Positions 34,358 to 46,275 of a stretch of DNA of 64,000 nucleotides are shown piece by piece; position 1 is the first letter of the stretch, and every line of letters starts with the position of its first letter. Both the position numbers and the translations under genes were made by a program. The notes under the pieces were generated by a model that was not told the DNA's origin, searched no databases, and was given only the letters and a program-made list of their open reading frames with translations. Origin of the DNA: Leucaena leucocephala. Taxonomy: Eukaryota > Streptophyta > Magnoliopsida > Fabales > Fabaceae. The stretch is taken from NCBI GenBank assembly GCA_037074615.1, contig CM073524.1, positions 19,731,406 to 19,795,405 of the forward strand, written 5' to 3'.

Positions 34358-35519
34358 CATGCCATTTTGTGTTTAAGTTAGGTTTGATTGTTGATACATG
34401 TGATGTATGTTAGACTTCTTAGCTGATTATATGATAACATGCGAGATATGTATGACATATATGGAATCCGTTTATGTATGACATATATCGAATCCGAAAG
34501 GAAACTGAAATCGGTGGTGTATGTTAATTGATTTGATCAATTAATATTGATAGGGTCTAAGGAAATAGAATTAAGATTCTATATCAAAAAAAGAATTTTA
34601 TTGGGGCGCTGCCCCACACCCCGCCCACTAACCGGCTAGCGGGACCGCCGTGGCCACCTGTTCGTAAGATATTCTGGCTTTCCTGATATATGTATGTTTT
34701 GAAACATTTATTGCCCTTCAAATAGTATGAATTTTGATTCTTGAATGTTTGGGTATGGTGAACAATATGGCTCTAGATTACAAGTGTTGTAATTTTTCTA
34801 AATACGGCCTGCGTGTCGTGCCTTCCTCTAATGACTCTCGTTGTACATTCTCTTCTCATCTCACTCCCCTCGAATGTTAAAATGAGGTTTCCTTATGTAA
34901 TTTTCCTATTCTAATTAGGCGGCTTCTCTCATTGGCTTGAGGGGACTTAGGATAGGTGAGCCATATTGTATCACGTTTAAGATTATGCATCTTGTGATTA
35001 GATCACTGCATGTATGTTTTATATGCATAATACTGGTATGAGATACAATCGAGATACATGCAAACCGGATAGTTAATTAAACCCTCTAAAAGAAATCTTA
35101 AGTCATATGTCGTCAATTAATGAACACTTGTCAAAACCTCGATCGCTCATTTGTAGGCTCCACCAAAGTGGGTGCGTTTGAGTTATCTTGGGGAGATAAG
35201 CAAGAGTAATCGTGCTACTCTTTTGTTTGTTATTGTTTGACTTAATTGAGATTATCAAAACGGTTTTGGGTCTCAAGGCATTAGATGGGATTAAAACATG
35301 CCGGATCATATGATGATGGAATCCCATAAACATCTAAGAGTTACATTTGATGTAATTGGTAAAGTTGTTACCTACCTAAATAACTTAAAGTTGAGCCTCC
35401 CGCCAAAGCGGACTCAAGCTTAAGCCAAATATGGATCTTAGCCCACTAATTATTACATTGAGGGTTGTTTTATTCAGTGGGAGATTGCTAATTCGCTTGC
35501 ATATTTTAATTGTAGAATC
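34358..35519 (+). mobile_element. Element D leader (PBS to gag)
   Basis: Non-coding leader of about 1.16 kb. A near-perfect tandem duplication of the phrase TATGTATGACATATAT plus GAATCCG occupies about 34446-34496. A GC-rich island at 34600-34665 includes GGGGCGCTGCCCC (34603-34615), which can fold as a 5-bp stem, as is common in plant copia leaders. I see no gene. Confidence 0.6.
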
Positions 35520-36146
35520 ATGACGACTAGTAATACTGCTGCATTATCGTTGCGATCTGTCCTTGAGAAGGATAAACTCAATGGGACAAACTTTCTTGAC
35601 TGGTTCAGGAACTTGAGAATTGTTCTCAAGCAGGAAAGAAAGGCCTATGTCCTAGATCAACCCATTCCTGAGGAGCCCGCAGCCAATGCTCCTAGAGCTC
35701 AGAGAGATTCTTATGCGAAGCATAAGGAAGGCTCTGTCGATGTGGGATGCTTGATGCTTGCCACCATGGTTCTGGAGCTCCAAAGAGATCTAGAACACAT
35801 GGAGGCTTATGAGATGATTGTGCATCTTAAGGAAATGTTCTAGCAACAGGCAAGGCAAGAGAGGTATGAGACCACTAAGGCCTTATATTCCTGCAAGATG
35901 GCTGAAGGTGCATCAGTAAGTACTCATGTCTTAAAGATGAAAGGGTATATTGATCACCTTGAGAGGCTTGGATTTCCCATGAGCAAGGAGTTAGCTACAG
36001 ATTTGATCTTGAACTCATTCCTAGAAAGTTATGACCAGTTTGTCATGAACTACAACATGGAGAAATCTATTTCTGAACTGCATGGGATGCTTAAAACTGC
36101 TGAGCTGACTGTTAAGAAGAAGCCCAGTACAGTTTTGATGGTTTAG
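35520..36146 (+). pseudogene. Element D gag, capsid domain
   Basis: ATG at 35520. The region matches the copia gag family Retrotran_gag_2 (UBN2): an N-terminal LNGTNFLDWFRNLRIVL motif at residues 21-37, an acidic middle, and a helix-rich C-terminal part. In-frame stops at 35841-35843 and 36144-36146 break it, both TAG. Reading continues in the same frame after each stop, so point mutations rather than indels inactivated it. The start is chosen because it is the first ATG after the leader and the N-terminus is typical of the lineage. Confidence 0.88.
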
Positions 36147-36845
36147 AAAGGAAAGGGTATGAAAAAGAAAAGCAAGGGCAAGGGGAAGGGTCATGGCTCA
36201 TCTGGTAAGACCAAAGAGTCAGGCAAGCTCGAAACTAAGCCTGCACCAAAGAAGGCAAAGCCTCCAATGGAAGGAGTTTGTTTCTTCTACAATGAACCGG
36301 GTCATTGGAAGAGGAATTGCAAACTCTACCTTGAAGATCTGAAAAAGAACAAGAAGGATAGCGGGGCTATCGCTTCAGGTATTTATGTTATAGACATCCA
36401 TCTCTCTACTTCCACTACATGGGTATTAGATACTGCATGTGGTTCTCACATTTGTACAAATGTGTAGGGCCTAAAGGACAGTAGAAAGCTGAAGAAGGGC
36501 GAAGTTGACCTACGAGTTAGAAATAGAGCAAAGGTTGCTGCTTTAGCTGTAGGCACTTATGAATTAGTTCTGCCCACTGGACTTTTGTTAGTTTTGAACA
36601 ATTGCTATTATGTTCCTGCTTTGAGTAGTAACATTGTTTCTCTTTCTTATTTGGATAAGGAAGGTTACACTTCCATTACTGGGAATGGTAGCTATTCCAT
36701 TTATCGTAATGATATTTTCTATGCTTATGGTGATTTGCATGTTCATCATTACATATTAAAATTGGAACAACCCAATCATGGAAATATCTATAACATAACC
36801 GCCAAAAGGGTCAAACCAAATGATTTGAATCCGACATACCTCTAG
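36147..36845 (+). pseudogene. Element D nucleocapsid and protease
   Basis: A Lys/Gly-rich segment leads into a zinc knuckle at 36279-36320, CFFYNEPGHWKRNC, in which the second cysteine of CX2C has become tyrosine. The aspartic protease follows, with DTACGSHIC near 36430-36456 as its active-site region, then residues up to the gag-pre-integrase domain. TAG stops at 36465-36467 and 36843-36845. The frame is the same as the capsid part. Confidence 0.85.
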
Positions 36846-37039
36846 CACTGTCGTCTGGGCCACATAAATGAGAAACGCATTTCTAAACTCCATCAAGATG
36901 GATTTCTCAACTCATTTGATTTTGAATCATATGATACTTGCGAATCTTGTTTGTGAGGTAAGATGACAAAGTCTCCTTTCACTGGGCACAGTGAGAGGGC
37001 CACTGATTTGTTGGGCCTCATACATACAGATGTGTGTGG
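36846..37039 (+). pseudogene. Element D integrase, N-terminal HHCC region
   Basis: HCRLGH begins the zinc-binding gag-pre-integrase domain and CESC completes it, giving an HX4H ... CX2C pattern. A TGA at 36954-36956 follows. The first catalytic Asp of the DDE core (HTDVCG) is at 37029-37031, just before the S5 insertion. Confidence 0.85.
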
Positions 37040-39062
37040 TGTAATATCCTGATTTTTGGTCTAGGAGAACTGGGAGGTAGTCTGATATGGGCAGGCTGCT
37101 AAACCCGTAGTCCCAGGGTAGTAATCTGATATGGGCGGATTACTTCCCTGTATTTTGTAGGAATCCGAGGGATGAGCTAAGTCCTTTAGGATTTAAAGAT
37201 GAGTTAAGTCTTTAACCTACAGAATCGGGACAGTTCACCTAGGTTCAAAATGAGGAATGTGAGGAATATCCTAAGTCTTAAGCCTAGGAATTCTGTAGGT
37301 AGCTTGATATGGGTTGGCTCCTGTGTAAGATAACCTGATATGGGCGGGTTGTCGAGCCTTTCAATTAACGATGACTTCCGAAGAGTTTAGGGGATGAGTT
37401 ATTGAAAGAGAATTTCTAGACCTTAAGATGAGGGATGAGAAGATGAGGTTAAGATGCTAGAAAGAGAATGCAGGGGCATAATCGTAATTATAGGAAATAT
37501 CGGGCTGTAGCTGATGAGTACCATATTTTGCCAGAAAATAGAGAAAATTATGCTGATCATTTCACTGAACTGTGAAATGTGCATATGAGGTCTCTATGTA
37601 TATGAAAGAATTAGAAATGTGACCAGGGGTAAAATAGTCATTTTTGAAAAGTGTGCACGAGAGCGTACTTTCAGGCTAAAATAGCCCTGTCCGGATAAAA
37701 TATCTGAAAATACCGGGAGATAGAGAAAAGGATTCCGAGTTGAATGACGTCACACAGAATTTTGATTTGAGGTCCCGATTTTTCTGTAAAAATTCTTGAA
37801 GATGGGAATTTACAGTTATAATCGGTAAAGGAAAGGCAGTCCCGATAGGGATGATCGGACTGTGGCCAGGAGGACGTATAGTGTTTCTAAGGCCTTTAGT
37901 GACACCAGGGAAGGCCCAGGCCCATTATATCAGTCCAGTGGTAAAAGGGGCCGGTGTCCGGGAAAAAGGTGCGAAATGACGAAAATGCCCCTATGTTATA
38001 GAATAGCCGAAGAATGCGTAAAGGGTATTTTGGTCATTTGCTTAAGGTTAGACAGTCCAGGGACGTTATCTGGATAGTTGACCAGGGTCAAAGAATACTC
38101 TGGTAAGATGGGAAAAGACAATAATGCCCCTAGACCTAATAAAGTAAAGAAAGAGAGACTAAGGGCATTTTGGTAATTTGCCAAGGGGTGCTTCTTGGGA
38201 ATCGTGCCATCAGAGTACTTGGACTGGATCAGAGACCCAAGATGATATTCCTAGAGCCCAAAAACGCAGGCCCAGTGATATGTGGGAAAAAGTGGCATTA
38301 AAATACTATTTTAATGTTATTTTAATAAAGTAAAGTTACTCGGTGGGCACGATAACCGAGGAGGTGATCAGATAAAGTCCGAGACTTATCTGGATAGCAT
38401 TGGAAAGCATGAAAGGTCCCTTCCAGGTGCCACATGGCGCAATCTTAGAGGAAGAAGAAAAGTTAAGGACACATGGCACAATCATAGCCGGTGAGTCCAG
38501 TTTATGGGAAATCGGACCGGACTGGTACTGGATTGGACTGGAAATGCTGAGTCAGCTGATGAGGTGTCCAGGAATTGTGACATGTGAAGAATGTGGCGAT
38601 GAGGTGTCCCGGTGAGGTGTCCTGGGTGATGCAGTAAAAGAAAATAGGAAAATCCAGGAAAAACTAGGACCACATGTTCAGATGGCTTCAAAATTACAGG
38701 AATGCCATTGAGGGAAACTATAAATACCCCCTCCCCCTCCCATTTCATTTGCATCCCACGGTTTTGAAAAGAGAAATTCGCAGGTCCTGAGGTAGCAGTG
38801 TTTTGACCTCAGTTTGACCTAGTAAACGAAGGAGTTTGGCCACTAAATTTGGTGAGCCGGTTGTACACATCTGGGGCATTACGTGGATAGGTAATAAGCC
38901 TCATTTGGATGTGTAGAATGAGATTAATCAGTTCTCAAATTAAAGGTTCAGAATAAGGAACTTAAGAGTAGAAATTTTAATTTATGGGCTTAAGTTAAGA
39001 TATTATCAAGCTAATATTGCTTCCGTAAGTGTACTCTGAGTGGTCCAAGGGAGAATGTTTCA
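37040..39062 (+). mobile_element. Solo LTR S5 (gypsy-type, internally deleted) in element D integrase
   Basis: TGTAATATCC to GAATGTTTCA with TSD TGTGG (37035-37039 and 39063-39067). TATA box 38719-38726. Relative to S3, about 0.74 kb is missing at 38767, removing the GA leader, hairpin and conserved block. Removing S5 restores integrase frame. Confidence 0.93.
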
Positions 39063-39067
39063 TGTGG

Positions 39068-39764
39068 ACCGATAAATACAAATGTTAGAGGTGGTTATTC
39101 GTACTTCATCACATTCATAGATGATTTCAGTAGATATGGCTATGTCTATCTAATGAAACATAAATCCGAATCTTTTGAAATGTTCAAGATATTTCAAAAT
39201 GAAGTACAAAACCAGCTTGGTAAAACAATTAAAGCCCTTCGATCTGATCGAGGTGGTGAATATTTGAGCCAAGAGTTTATCGATCATCTTAGGAATTGTG
39301 GGATAGTCTCACAATTGACTCCTCCAGGAACACCACAATGGAATGGTGTTTCTGAACGGAGGAATTGAACACTATTAGATATGGTTCGATCCATGATGAG
39401 TCGAACAGATCTTCCATCGTCCTTTTAGGGCCACGCCCTCGAGACAGCTATGTTCACACTGAATCGTGTTCCATCTAAGGCAGTTGAAAAGACTCCATAT
39501 GAGATATGGACTGGGAGGAAACCTAGTTTGTCTTTTCTCAAGATTTGGGGATGTGAGGTCTATGTTAAGCAACAAGCCTCAAATAAGTTAGCGCCCAAAT
39601 CTTCAAAGTGCCTTTTTTTGGGATATCCTAAGGAAACAAAGGGATATTATGTCTACAACCCCACTGATAACAAAGTGTTTGTTATCAGAAATGGTATCTT
39701 TCTCGAACGAGAATTTATCTCTAAAAGAACCAGTGGGAGTAAGGTACATCTCGAAGAAGTTTGA
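39068..39764 (+). pseudogene. Element D integrase, catalytic core and C-terminal part
   Basis: Reading resumes in the same frame after S5. The second catalytic Asp lies in RSDRGGEY (39246-39248) and the Glu in WNGVSERRN (39354-39356), completing DDE with the Asp at 37029. A copia-type C-terminal domain follows, with a GCEVYVK region and the SKCLFLGYP motif. Stops at 39366-39368 (TGA), 39426-39428 (TAG) and 39762-39764 (TGA). All catalytic residues survive. Confidence 0.88.
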
Positions 39765-40844
39765 GAGCCACAAGACACCAGAGAATTAGAGATGGAAAAT
39801 GGAGAAGACTCACAACAAGTTGTTGAGACTCCTCAAGTCATGCAAGGCCCACGGCGATCTAATAGGGCATGACTTCAGCCTCAGAGATATGGATTTCTGA
39901 TTGCTGACAATCGTGATGTGTTGCTCATTGAGCATAATGAGCCCACTACCTATCGAGAAGCTATAGTGGGACCAAACTCTGAAAAATGGCTTAGTGCCAT
40001 GAAGTCTGAGATGCAATCCATGTACGATAATAAGGTATGGACCTTAGTCGACCCGTCTGAAGGTGTAAAAACCGTAAGGTGCAAGTGGGTTTTTAAAGAG
40101 AAAACCGACATGGATGGCAATGTAAATGTCTTCAAGGCACAACTAGTTGCAAAAGAATTTACTCAAACTCATGGTGTGGACTATGATGAGACCTTTTCCC
40201 TAGTTGCAATGGCCAAATCAATCAGAATCCTCCTTGCCATTGCAGCATATTATGACTATAAAATATGGCAGATGGATGTCAAGACAGCCTTCCTTAATGG
40301 AAAGCTCCTTGAGGATGTGTAAATGACACAACCTGAAGGGTTTGTGCGTTCTGAGGACTCTGGTAAGGTGTGCAAGCTTCAAAGGTCCATTTATGGACTG
40401 AAGCAAGCATCTCGGAGTTGGAATCATCGTTTTGATGAAGTAGTCAAAGAGTTTGGATTTCTTCAAAACATTGATGAACCTTGTGTGTACAAGAAGGTTA
40501 GTGGGAGCATAGTTGTTTTTTTGGTACTCTATGCCGATGACATCCTACTTATTGGGAATGACATTCCTACCTTGCAGATTGTCAAGTCTTGGTTCAGAAA
40601 GTCTTTCTCAATGAAAGACTTGGGTGAAGCCACCTACATCCTAGGAATTATGATCTATAGAGATAGATCTAAAAGGCTTCTAGGACTCAGTCAGAGCACA
40701 TATATAGACAAGATACTGCATAGATTTAGTATGCAGGAATCAAAGAGGGGTTTCATACCCATGTCTCATGGTATTCACCTCAGCAAGGATTTGTGTCCTA
40801 GTACACCTGATCAGCGAGTAAGGTTCCATATGCCTCGGCCATAA
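39765..40844 (+). pseudogene. Element D reverse transcriptase
   Basis: RVT_2 domain. CKWVFKEK starts the fingers, MDVKTAFLNG carries the first catalytic Asp, YGLKQA is the usual copia motif, and YADD at 40530-40541 is the polymerase active site. Stops at 39870-39872 (TGA) and 40320-40322 (TAA). A frameshift between about 40815 and 40850 moves the rest of the protein to another frame. The frame up to there is continuous with gag, so the original product was one polyprotein. Confidence 0.9.
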
Positions 40845-41512
40845 GATCCATCATGTATGCCATGTTATGTACTCAACCGGATGTCTCGTTTGCCTTAAGT
40901 ATGACTAGCAGATATCAACAGGACCCCGGTGAGGGCCATTGGACTGCTGTCAAGAATATCCTTAAGTACTTGAGAAGGACTAAGGACTTATTCTTGGTCT
41001 ATGGTGTATTGGATGACGAGCTCTGTGTAACTGGTTACACAGATGCAAGTTTCCAAACTGACCAGGACGACCAAAAATCGCAATCTGGATATGTATTCCT
41101 CCTGAATAATGGAGCAGTAAGCTGAAAGAGCTCCAAGCAGAGCACTGTAGCAGATTCTGCAACAAAAGTCGAGTATATAGCAGCATCTGATGCAGCTAAG
41201 GAGGCCATTTGGATCAAAAAGTTCATTACTGAACTAGGGGTGATGCCTACCATCTCGGATCCGATAACTTTGTTCTGTGACAATAGTGGTGCCATTGCAC
41301 AGGCCAAAGAGCCTAGGTCACATCAAAGGACCAAGCATATACTCAGGCGATTTCATCTCATCAGAGAAATCAATGATAGAGGTGATATAAAAATATGCAA
41401 GGTAGCAGGGGAAGACAATGTAACTGATCCTCTAACAAAGCCGCTTGCGCAAGCAAAACATGAGTGTCATGTTAGGTCAATGGGAATTAGGCAAATTAAT
41501 GATTATACCTAG
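40845..41512 (+). pseudogene. Element D RT C-terminus and RNase H
   Basis: After the frameshift the frame holds MYAMLCTQPDVSFALS, typical of the RT/RNase H connection. RNase H follows, with catalytic acids in TDAS (about 41041), in VEY and in CDNSGA, then the HIxxRxHxIR region and a DPLTKPL tail. One TGA at 41123-41125 breaks it. The natural stop is TAG at 41510-41512, next to the polypurine tract. Confidence 0.9.
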
Positions 41513-41514
41513 TG

Positions 41515-41526
41515 CAAGTGGGAGGA
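41515..41526 (+). promoter_or_regulatory. Polypurine tract of element D
   Basis: CAAGTGGGAGGA directly before the 3' LTR; the plus-strand primer of copia elements. Confidence 0.8.
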
Positions 41527-43204
41527 TGTTGGAAATTGTGCCCTAGGGGCCAATCATTGTCTTATAAACATTATTGTTTTATGAATTTCTTAATTATGTT
41601 ATCACATTATTTGCATGTTTACTGTGATGACCATCCTTGGATAACTCATGATCTTATCCTAAATCTCCCTGGTCGATCATCTATGCGGGAGCAAAGATGA
41701 AATAAGACCAGTATGACTTTGAAGATATATAGAGATATAAATCAAAGTCATAGGCACATGTAAGAGTACAGGGTGTCGGACCGACCCGCTATGAGAGAGC
41801 TGCATGGGTTAAGTCATAAGCTTCTCTCATATACAAGCCATGTCACTATGCCCTTTGACCTGAGATCATCATGGATTCCTACATGACGAACGCTCAGCTT
41901 TGACCTAGTCAAAAGTCACTTTTGACCGAGTGATCATAAAGGCTATGTTCGGGCTTAGTGGTTTTTCATGCGGAGGAATGTGAATGATCAAGATGGAATT
42001 TGTCCCTCACGTTCGTAGAGAGATATTACTGGGCACCTCGATGAGTGAGTTTGAGAAATGTATGGCCATACTGTAATGGAAGGGTAGCTCCATTTCTATC
42101 GTCAGACTACTCAGGGATCGGGAAAGTAACAGTCAGGAATAGGAGGATGACGTTCACCATGCCTCATCCATGACCGAAATATCGTGTGACAAAAGGAACG
42201 TGATATGGTTGTATGAAAGGTAATATCGTTCATCGATCCTCATATGTTTTGGGTAGTCGTAATGTCTTGCTAGAGGCCGCTTATGACTTGTGGGTTAGTA
42301 TAGTAACTGGCCCACTGCCAACTTCATATGGGCCTACAGGGTCGCACACAAAATAACCCAACTCGAGCTGTGATGTCCAGATTCATTGAATCTAAGAGAT
42401 GTCTAGATTCAATGAATAGTCTAGGGTGGATTTATATATTATATATATATAAATTTGTATATATATATTATATATAATATAAGAGATATTTGCAAGATTT
42501 AATTTATAAGGATAAATTAAATTTCTATCACTTTTGAATTTGAATTTAAATGGATATGATCTATTTGAATTTGAAATTCAAATTGATAAGATATCTCAAA
42601 TTTGATTTATGAGAATAAATCAAATATAATTTCGTCTTATCTTGATTTTAAATTAAATAAATAGGTGAATTAAATCTGTGAGACGGATTTAATAAAAACC
42701 GTATTTATTTAATTAGTTTCTTATCAAATTATGCAATATATGATATTGTATTAATTTTAGAATTAATATAAGATTAATTCTAAAGCCCGGCCCAATTAGA
42801 AGTCCGATAGCATCCTATATATTTGACATTAGGAGCTAGGGTTCAACACACAACACAACTCACAAGAGAAAAAGGGCCAGGAGAGTGCAAAAGGTTTGCA
42901 GATAAGAAACTGCCAGAAAAGAGACTGTGAGGACAAAATCTTGAGAAAACCCTAGAGGGACAAGAGACGCTAGCACGTCGTTCGTGGTTGGAATGCTATT
43001 CGTGTGGATACCGGTAGAGGAAGCCGATCTGAGTTGTCGATGTCTCGCGAACTAGAAAAGAGCACCAGGTACGACGAGGTCATGACCAGTTGACTCAGAG
43101 GTCGCGACCAAATTGGCTTCTGAACGTCAGAAATCTGAAAAGAGACTACAGGTCACGACTAGTAGCAGAGTAGGTCACGACTAACAACTCCAGAGGCGAC
43201 AGGT

Positions 43205-45939
43205 TTAAACATCCTTCCTTAGACCCTTTAGAGTACACTTACAGAAGTAATCTTAACTTTATTAATTCTCTCCTACCGATAATCCTGGAAGAACATAACT
43301 GTACTGATTCGGTAATTCCCCATGAGAACTACCATTCTACGTAAGTACCCAGGAAAGACTGGATGAACTGGCTAGGTCCACTCACTTCCAGCCTCCTTAG
43401 ATAGCACCTACGTACACAGTACTTTGTATAGTCTACCAGCATAACGGCATTTTCTAGAAAATATCTTTGAATCTTAACCTTAACCTTAACCTCAAAAACA
43501 TGAATTTTCCATTAATTGTTCCAACACACATAACCAATCTCTTTGGCCTTTCATACATTCATATACATTATGGGGTTATGCTATAATTATTTGATACATT
43601 TATTTCATCATTTACTATTATACCTTTTCATCATGAACATTGTTGCTCTAACTTGTCATATAACAACATTACATGCAACAATTCGCACATTTATTACATA
43701 ATATTTAAATCTTCCAATTCCCAACCTCTCTTCATGCCTCTTTATCTTCTTTACTCATTCGTAAACCTGTGGGTTTGGGATTACATGGATGGGGTGAGAT
43801 TTCTGGGGAAATCTCAATAGCAAACGGTACTAAACAATGCATGCATTAAAGTAATTACTTGTGCTTGCTTGTGAAAGTGTAAACATTGTGTAATGTGCAT
43901 GCTTCCATGTAACATATGAAATGCAATTGGCCAAGGTAATCATAGAAACAGAGCTTCAATCATATACACATATGCACACAATTCAACAAAGTCATAGCAC
44001 AATCAAGCATAACATTCAATACATACAAGTTTAGGGTAAGTTTACTACCTTGGATTTAAGCTCTCTTTCTTATGCTTGCACTTGCTTCCCAAGCTTTTTG
44101 GTCAATCATTCCCCAACATCTTCTTAGAGGTTTCAAGGTCCTAATCACATTCATATTCATTACATAATCCATTAGGACCATGAACTCAAACACTACTCAA
44201 GACTATCTCTCTTGAACCTTTAACTTGCTTTAACTAACATAACTTTCTTTAATCTTTGCCAATTAACTTGGCCCTTGAATCAATTGATGTCTTGACCTTA
44301 CCCTACACAATTTTACCTTTTGAATCCATTTATGAACTAAAAATAACCAAATTCCAGCAAGAATACACTATTCTGTACAGATTTGGAAAAGCATACATAA
44401 ATCTTCCAAAAATTCTCATTTTGATTCCAATGCTTCCCATACTTTTTCCTCCACTTTTCCCCCACACAAAATCTCATTTTAAGACCATTGGAAGCATCAA
44501 AATCATGAAATTTAAATCACTGTTCATGCGAGTGAACAGTACCGTGAGGAATTTTCAACATTATAACCTTTAATTCCAATGGTTTCCAAGGTTCAAAACC
44601 TTTCCAATCCTACACAAAATCATCATATAAACTCAATGGAAGCATTAAATCATTGAAATTCCATTTCCTTCTATCATGAACAGTGCATGAACAGTGCTAA
44701 CCGAAATGGTAAAGTCAAGAACATCAACTTACTTCACAACCAAGCATGTAATTAACTTGTTTAAGCTTGTCTTAACTATCTATGACTTAAAACTCATATT
44801 CCTTTCACATATACATAAAAATTCCAGCAGCATTTCCCCAAGATTTAAGCCTAAAAAGTCACTTAAACTCAAGCACAAACCATAAGAACAAAAGGTACAA
44901 GCAAGGAGACAACTTACCTTACTTGCTCCTTCAAGACCCTTGCTTCTTCCTTGCTTTCTTCCACATTCTTTCTCTAGAACTCACTTCTCTTTCTAAAGGA
45001 GCTCTTGGGTGTGAAGAATGAATGGAAAGGGGGGTATTTATAGCAAAAGTCATGTGCCATTTGAAGGCTAAGATCACTTTGGAAACTATTTGATCTAATG
45101 GTTAAAGGTTTGATCTTGGAATGTCTTTTCACTTTTCACTCAAGACCTTACCACCATGACATCACTAGCATGGCCTCACTTGGTACACCTAACCCTTCCT
45201 CTTTTTGGGTGCCATTTTGAAGTCCTTGTGGGTCCCACCATGTGCAACACCTAATTCTTACTTTATTCTCTTTTTCTTTCTTTTCAAAAATCCATAAATT
45301 ATTCATTATTGGACTTGGGCTCCAAGATAACTTTTGGGCCTTATTGGGCTGTCCTAGGACGAAATGTTGGGCCTCTTTTAGGTCCAATAGCTAACTGGCA
45401 CAAATCCCAATGTACTTTCCTTATACCGATATCCTTAAATTATCCTGATCTCAGAATAAATGCTAAACACCTCCTTTAATTGTTCTAACATTTTTAGAAA
45501 TTCATTCTAATATAAAATGAATTCTCTACAAAGTTTCATAATTTTCTGAGACCCAGAAGTCCTGTTAAAAATTACATATGTTTCCTTTAACCCTTTATCG
45601 GTGTCCTTTTTCACCGTAAATTCCATAATTAATTCTACAGGACTCCTTTTTGACTCCTGTCAACTCCATAAATTCTCATATTAATTATAATAATTTACTA
45701 TCAAATTTCCTCTGATATCAATCCATTGTGTGAAATGACCAAAATGCCCTCCATTTACTTCTGGTTTCTTAGGGCATCAAAGTGGCATTTTCGTAATTTT
45801 GCACTTTGGCTCTTAGACTTTCTTCCTCTTCCAATTAATCCTTTTCTTTACATAAATATGACCAAATCTTTTCCTAAACATCTCATATATTTTATTCAAT
45901 CTGTACATACAACTTAGTACAGAAATTAGGGATGTTACA
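43205..45939 (-). mobile_element. Solo LTR S6 (gypsy-type, family I) in element D 3' LTR
   Basis: Starts TTAAACATCC (mutated TG) and ends GGATGTTACA, with TSD CAGGT (43200-43204 and 45940-45944). Hairpin variant 43796-43815 with a longer, still perfect stem; TATA box 45035-45042. Related to S1, with about 0.5 kb less sequence. Confidence 0.93.
43796..43815 (-). other. Variant LTR hairpin with extended perfect stem
   Basis: GAGATTTC and GAAATCTC pair perfectly around TGGG (plus strand). Compared with the GAGATTC/GAATCTC form, each arm gained one pairing base, a compensatory double change. Confidence 0.7.
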
Positions 45940-46113
45940 CAGGTCACGATGAGAAGCTGAGTAGGTTGCGACTGAAAGTTCCAGAGGCGACAGGTCGCGA
46001 CGTGAAGCTCAGTAGGTCATGACTGAAAGTTCCAGAGGCGACAGGTCACGACGAGAAGCTGAGTAGGTCGCGACGAGAAGCTGAGTAGGTCGCAACTGAA
46101 AGTTCCAGAGGAG
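45940..46113 (+). repeat. 51-bp tandem repeats carrying GTCGCGAC (element D 3' LTR)
   Basis: Units at 45940-45990 and 45991-46041 (51 bp each), then a third at 46042-46113 with an inner 21-bp duplication. Each unit holds two GTCGCGAC-type sites plus AAGTTCCAGAGG. The 5' LTR has about one unit. Confidence 0.85.
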
Positions 46114-46275
46114 AGGAGTCGCGACTAGTGGATACGGAGGTCGTGACTAAAGTTCGAATACCGAAGGTAACACTTTTTTCTCCTTGATTAAACACATTCG
46201 GTAGATCCTGGCTGGGAATGGAAAATTTTTTTAAAGTTAATTTCCTCTCCGTGTCTTCTAATTCCCTTCACTAAG

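Larger units (their letters stand above)
19411..46270 (+). mobile_element. Element D: Ty1/copia retrotransposon (Angela/Tork-like), inactivated
   Basis: Two LTRs (19411-21284 and 41527-46270), perfect TSD CTAAG (19406-19410 and 46271-46275), a tRNA-iMet PBS, a polypurine tract (41515-41526) and gag, protease, integrase, RT and RNase H in copia order. Integrase precedes RT, which defines Ty1/copia. LTR length near 1.9 kb and gag sequence suggest the Angela/TAR/Tork group, an inference. It hosts E at its PBS, S5 in integrase and S6 in its 3' LTR. The LTRs are very similar over most of their length, so D is a late arrival. Confidence 0.93.
41527..46270 (+). mobile_element. Element D 3' LTR (interrupted by S6)
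   Basis: Near-identical to the 5' LTR for most of its length. AT-rich tract 42431-42482, TATA box 42816-42823. About 2.0 kb without S6, longer than the 1.87-kb 5' LTR because of the tandem repeats at 45940-46113. Confidence 0.92.
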
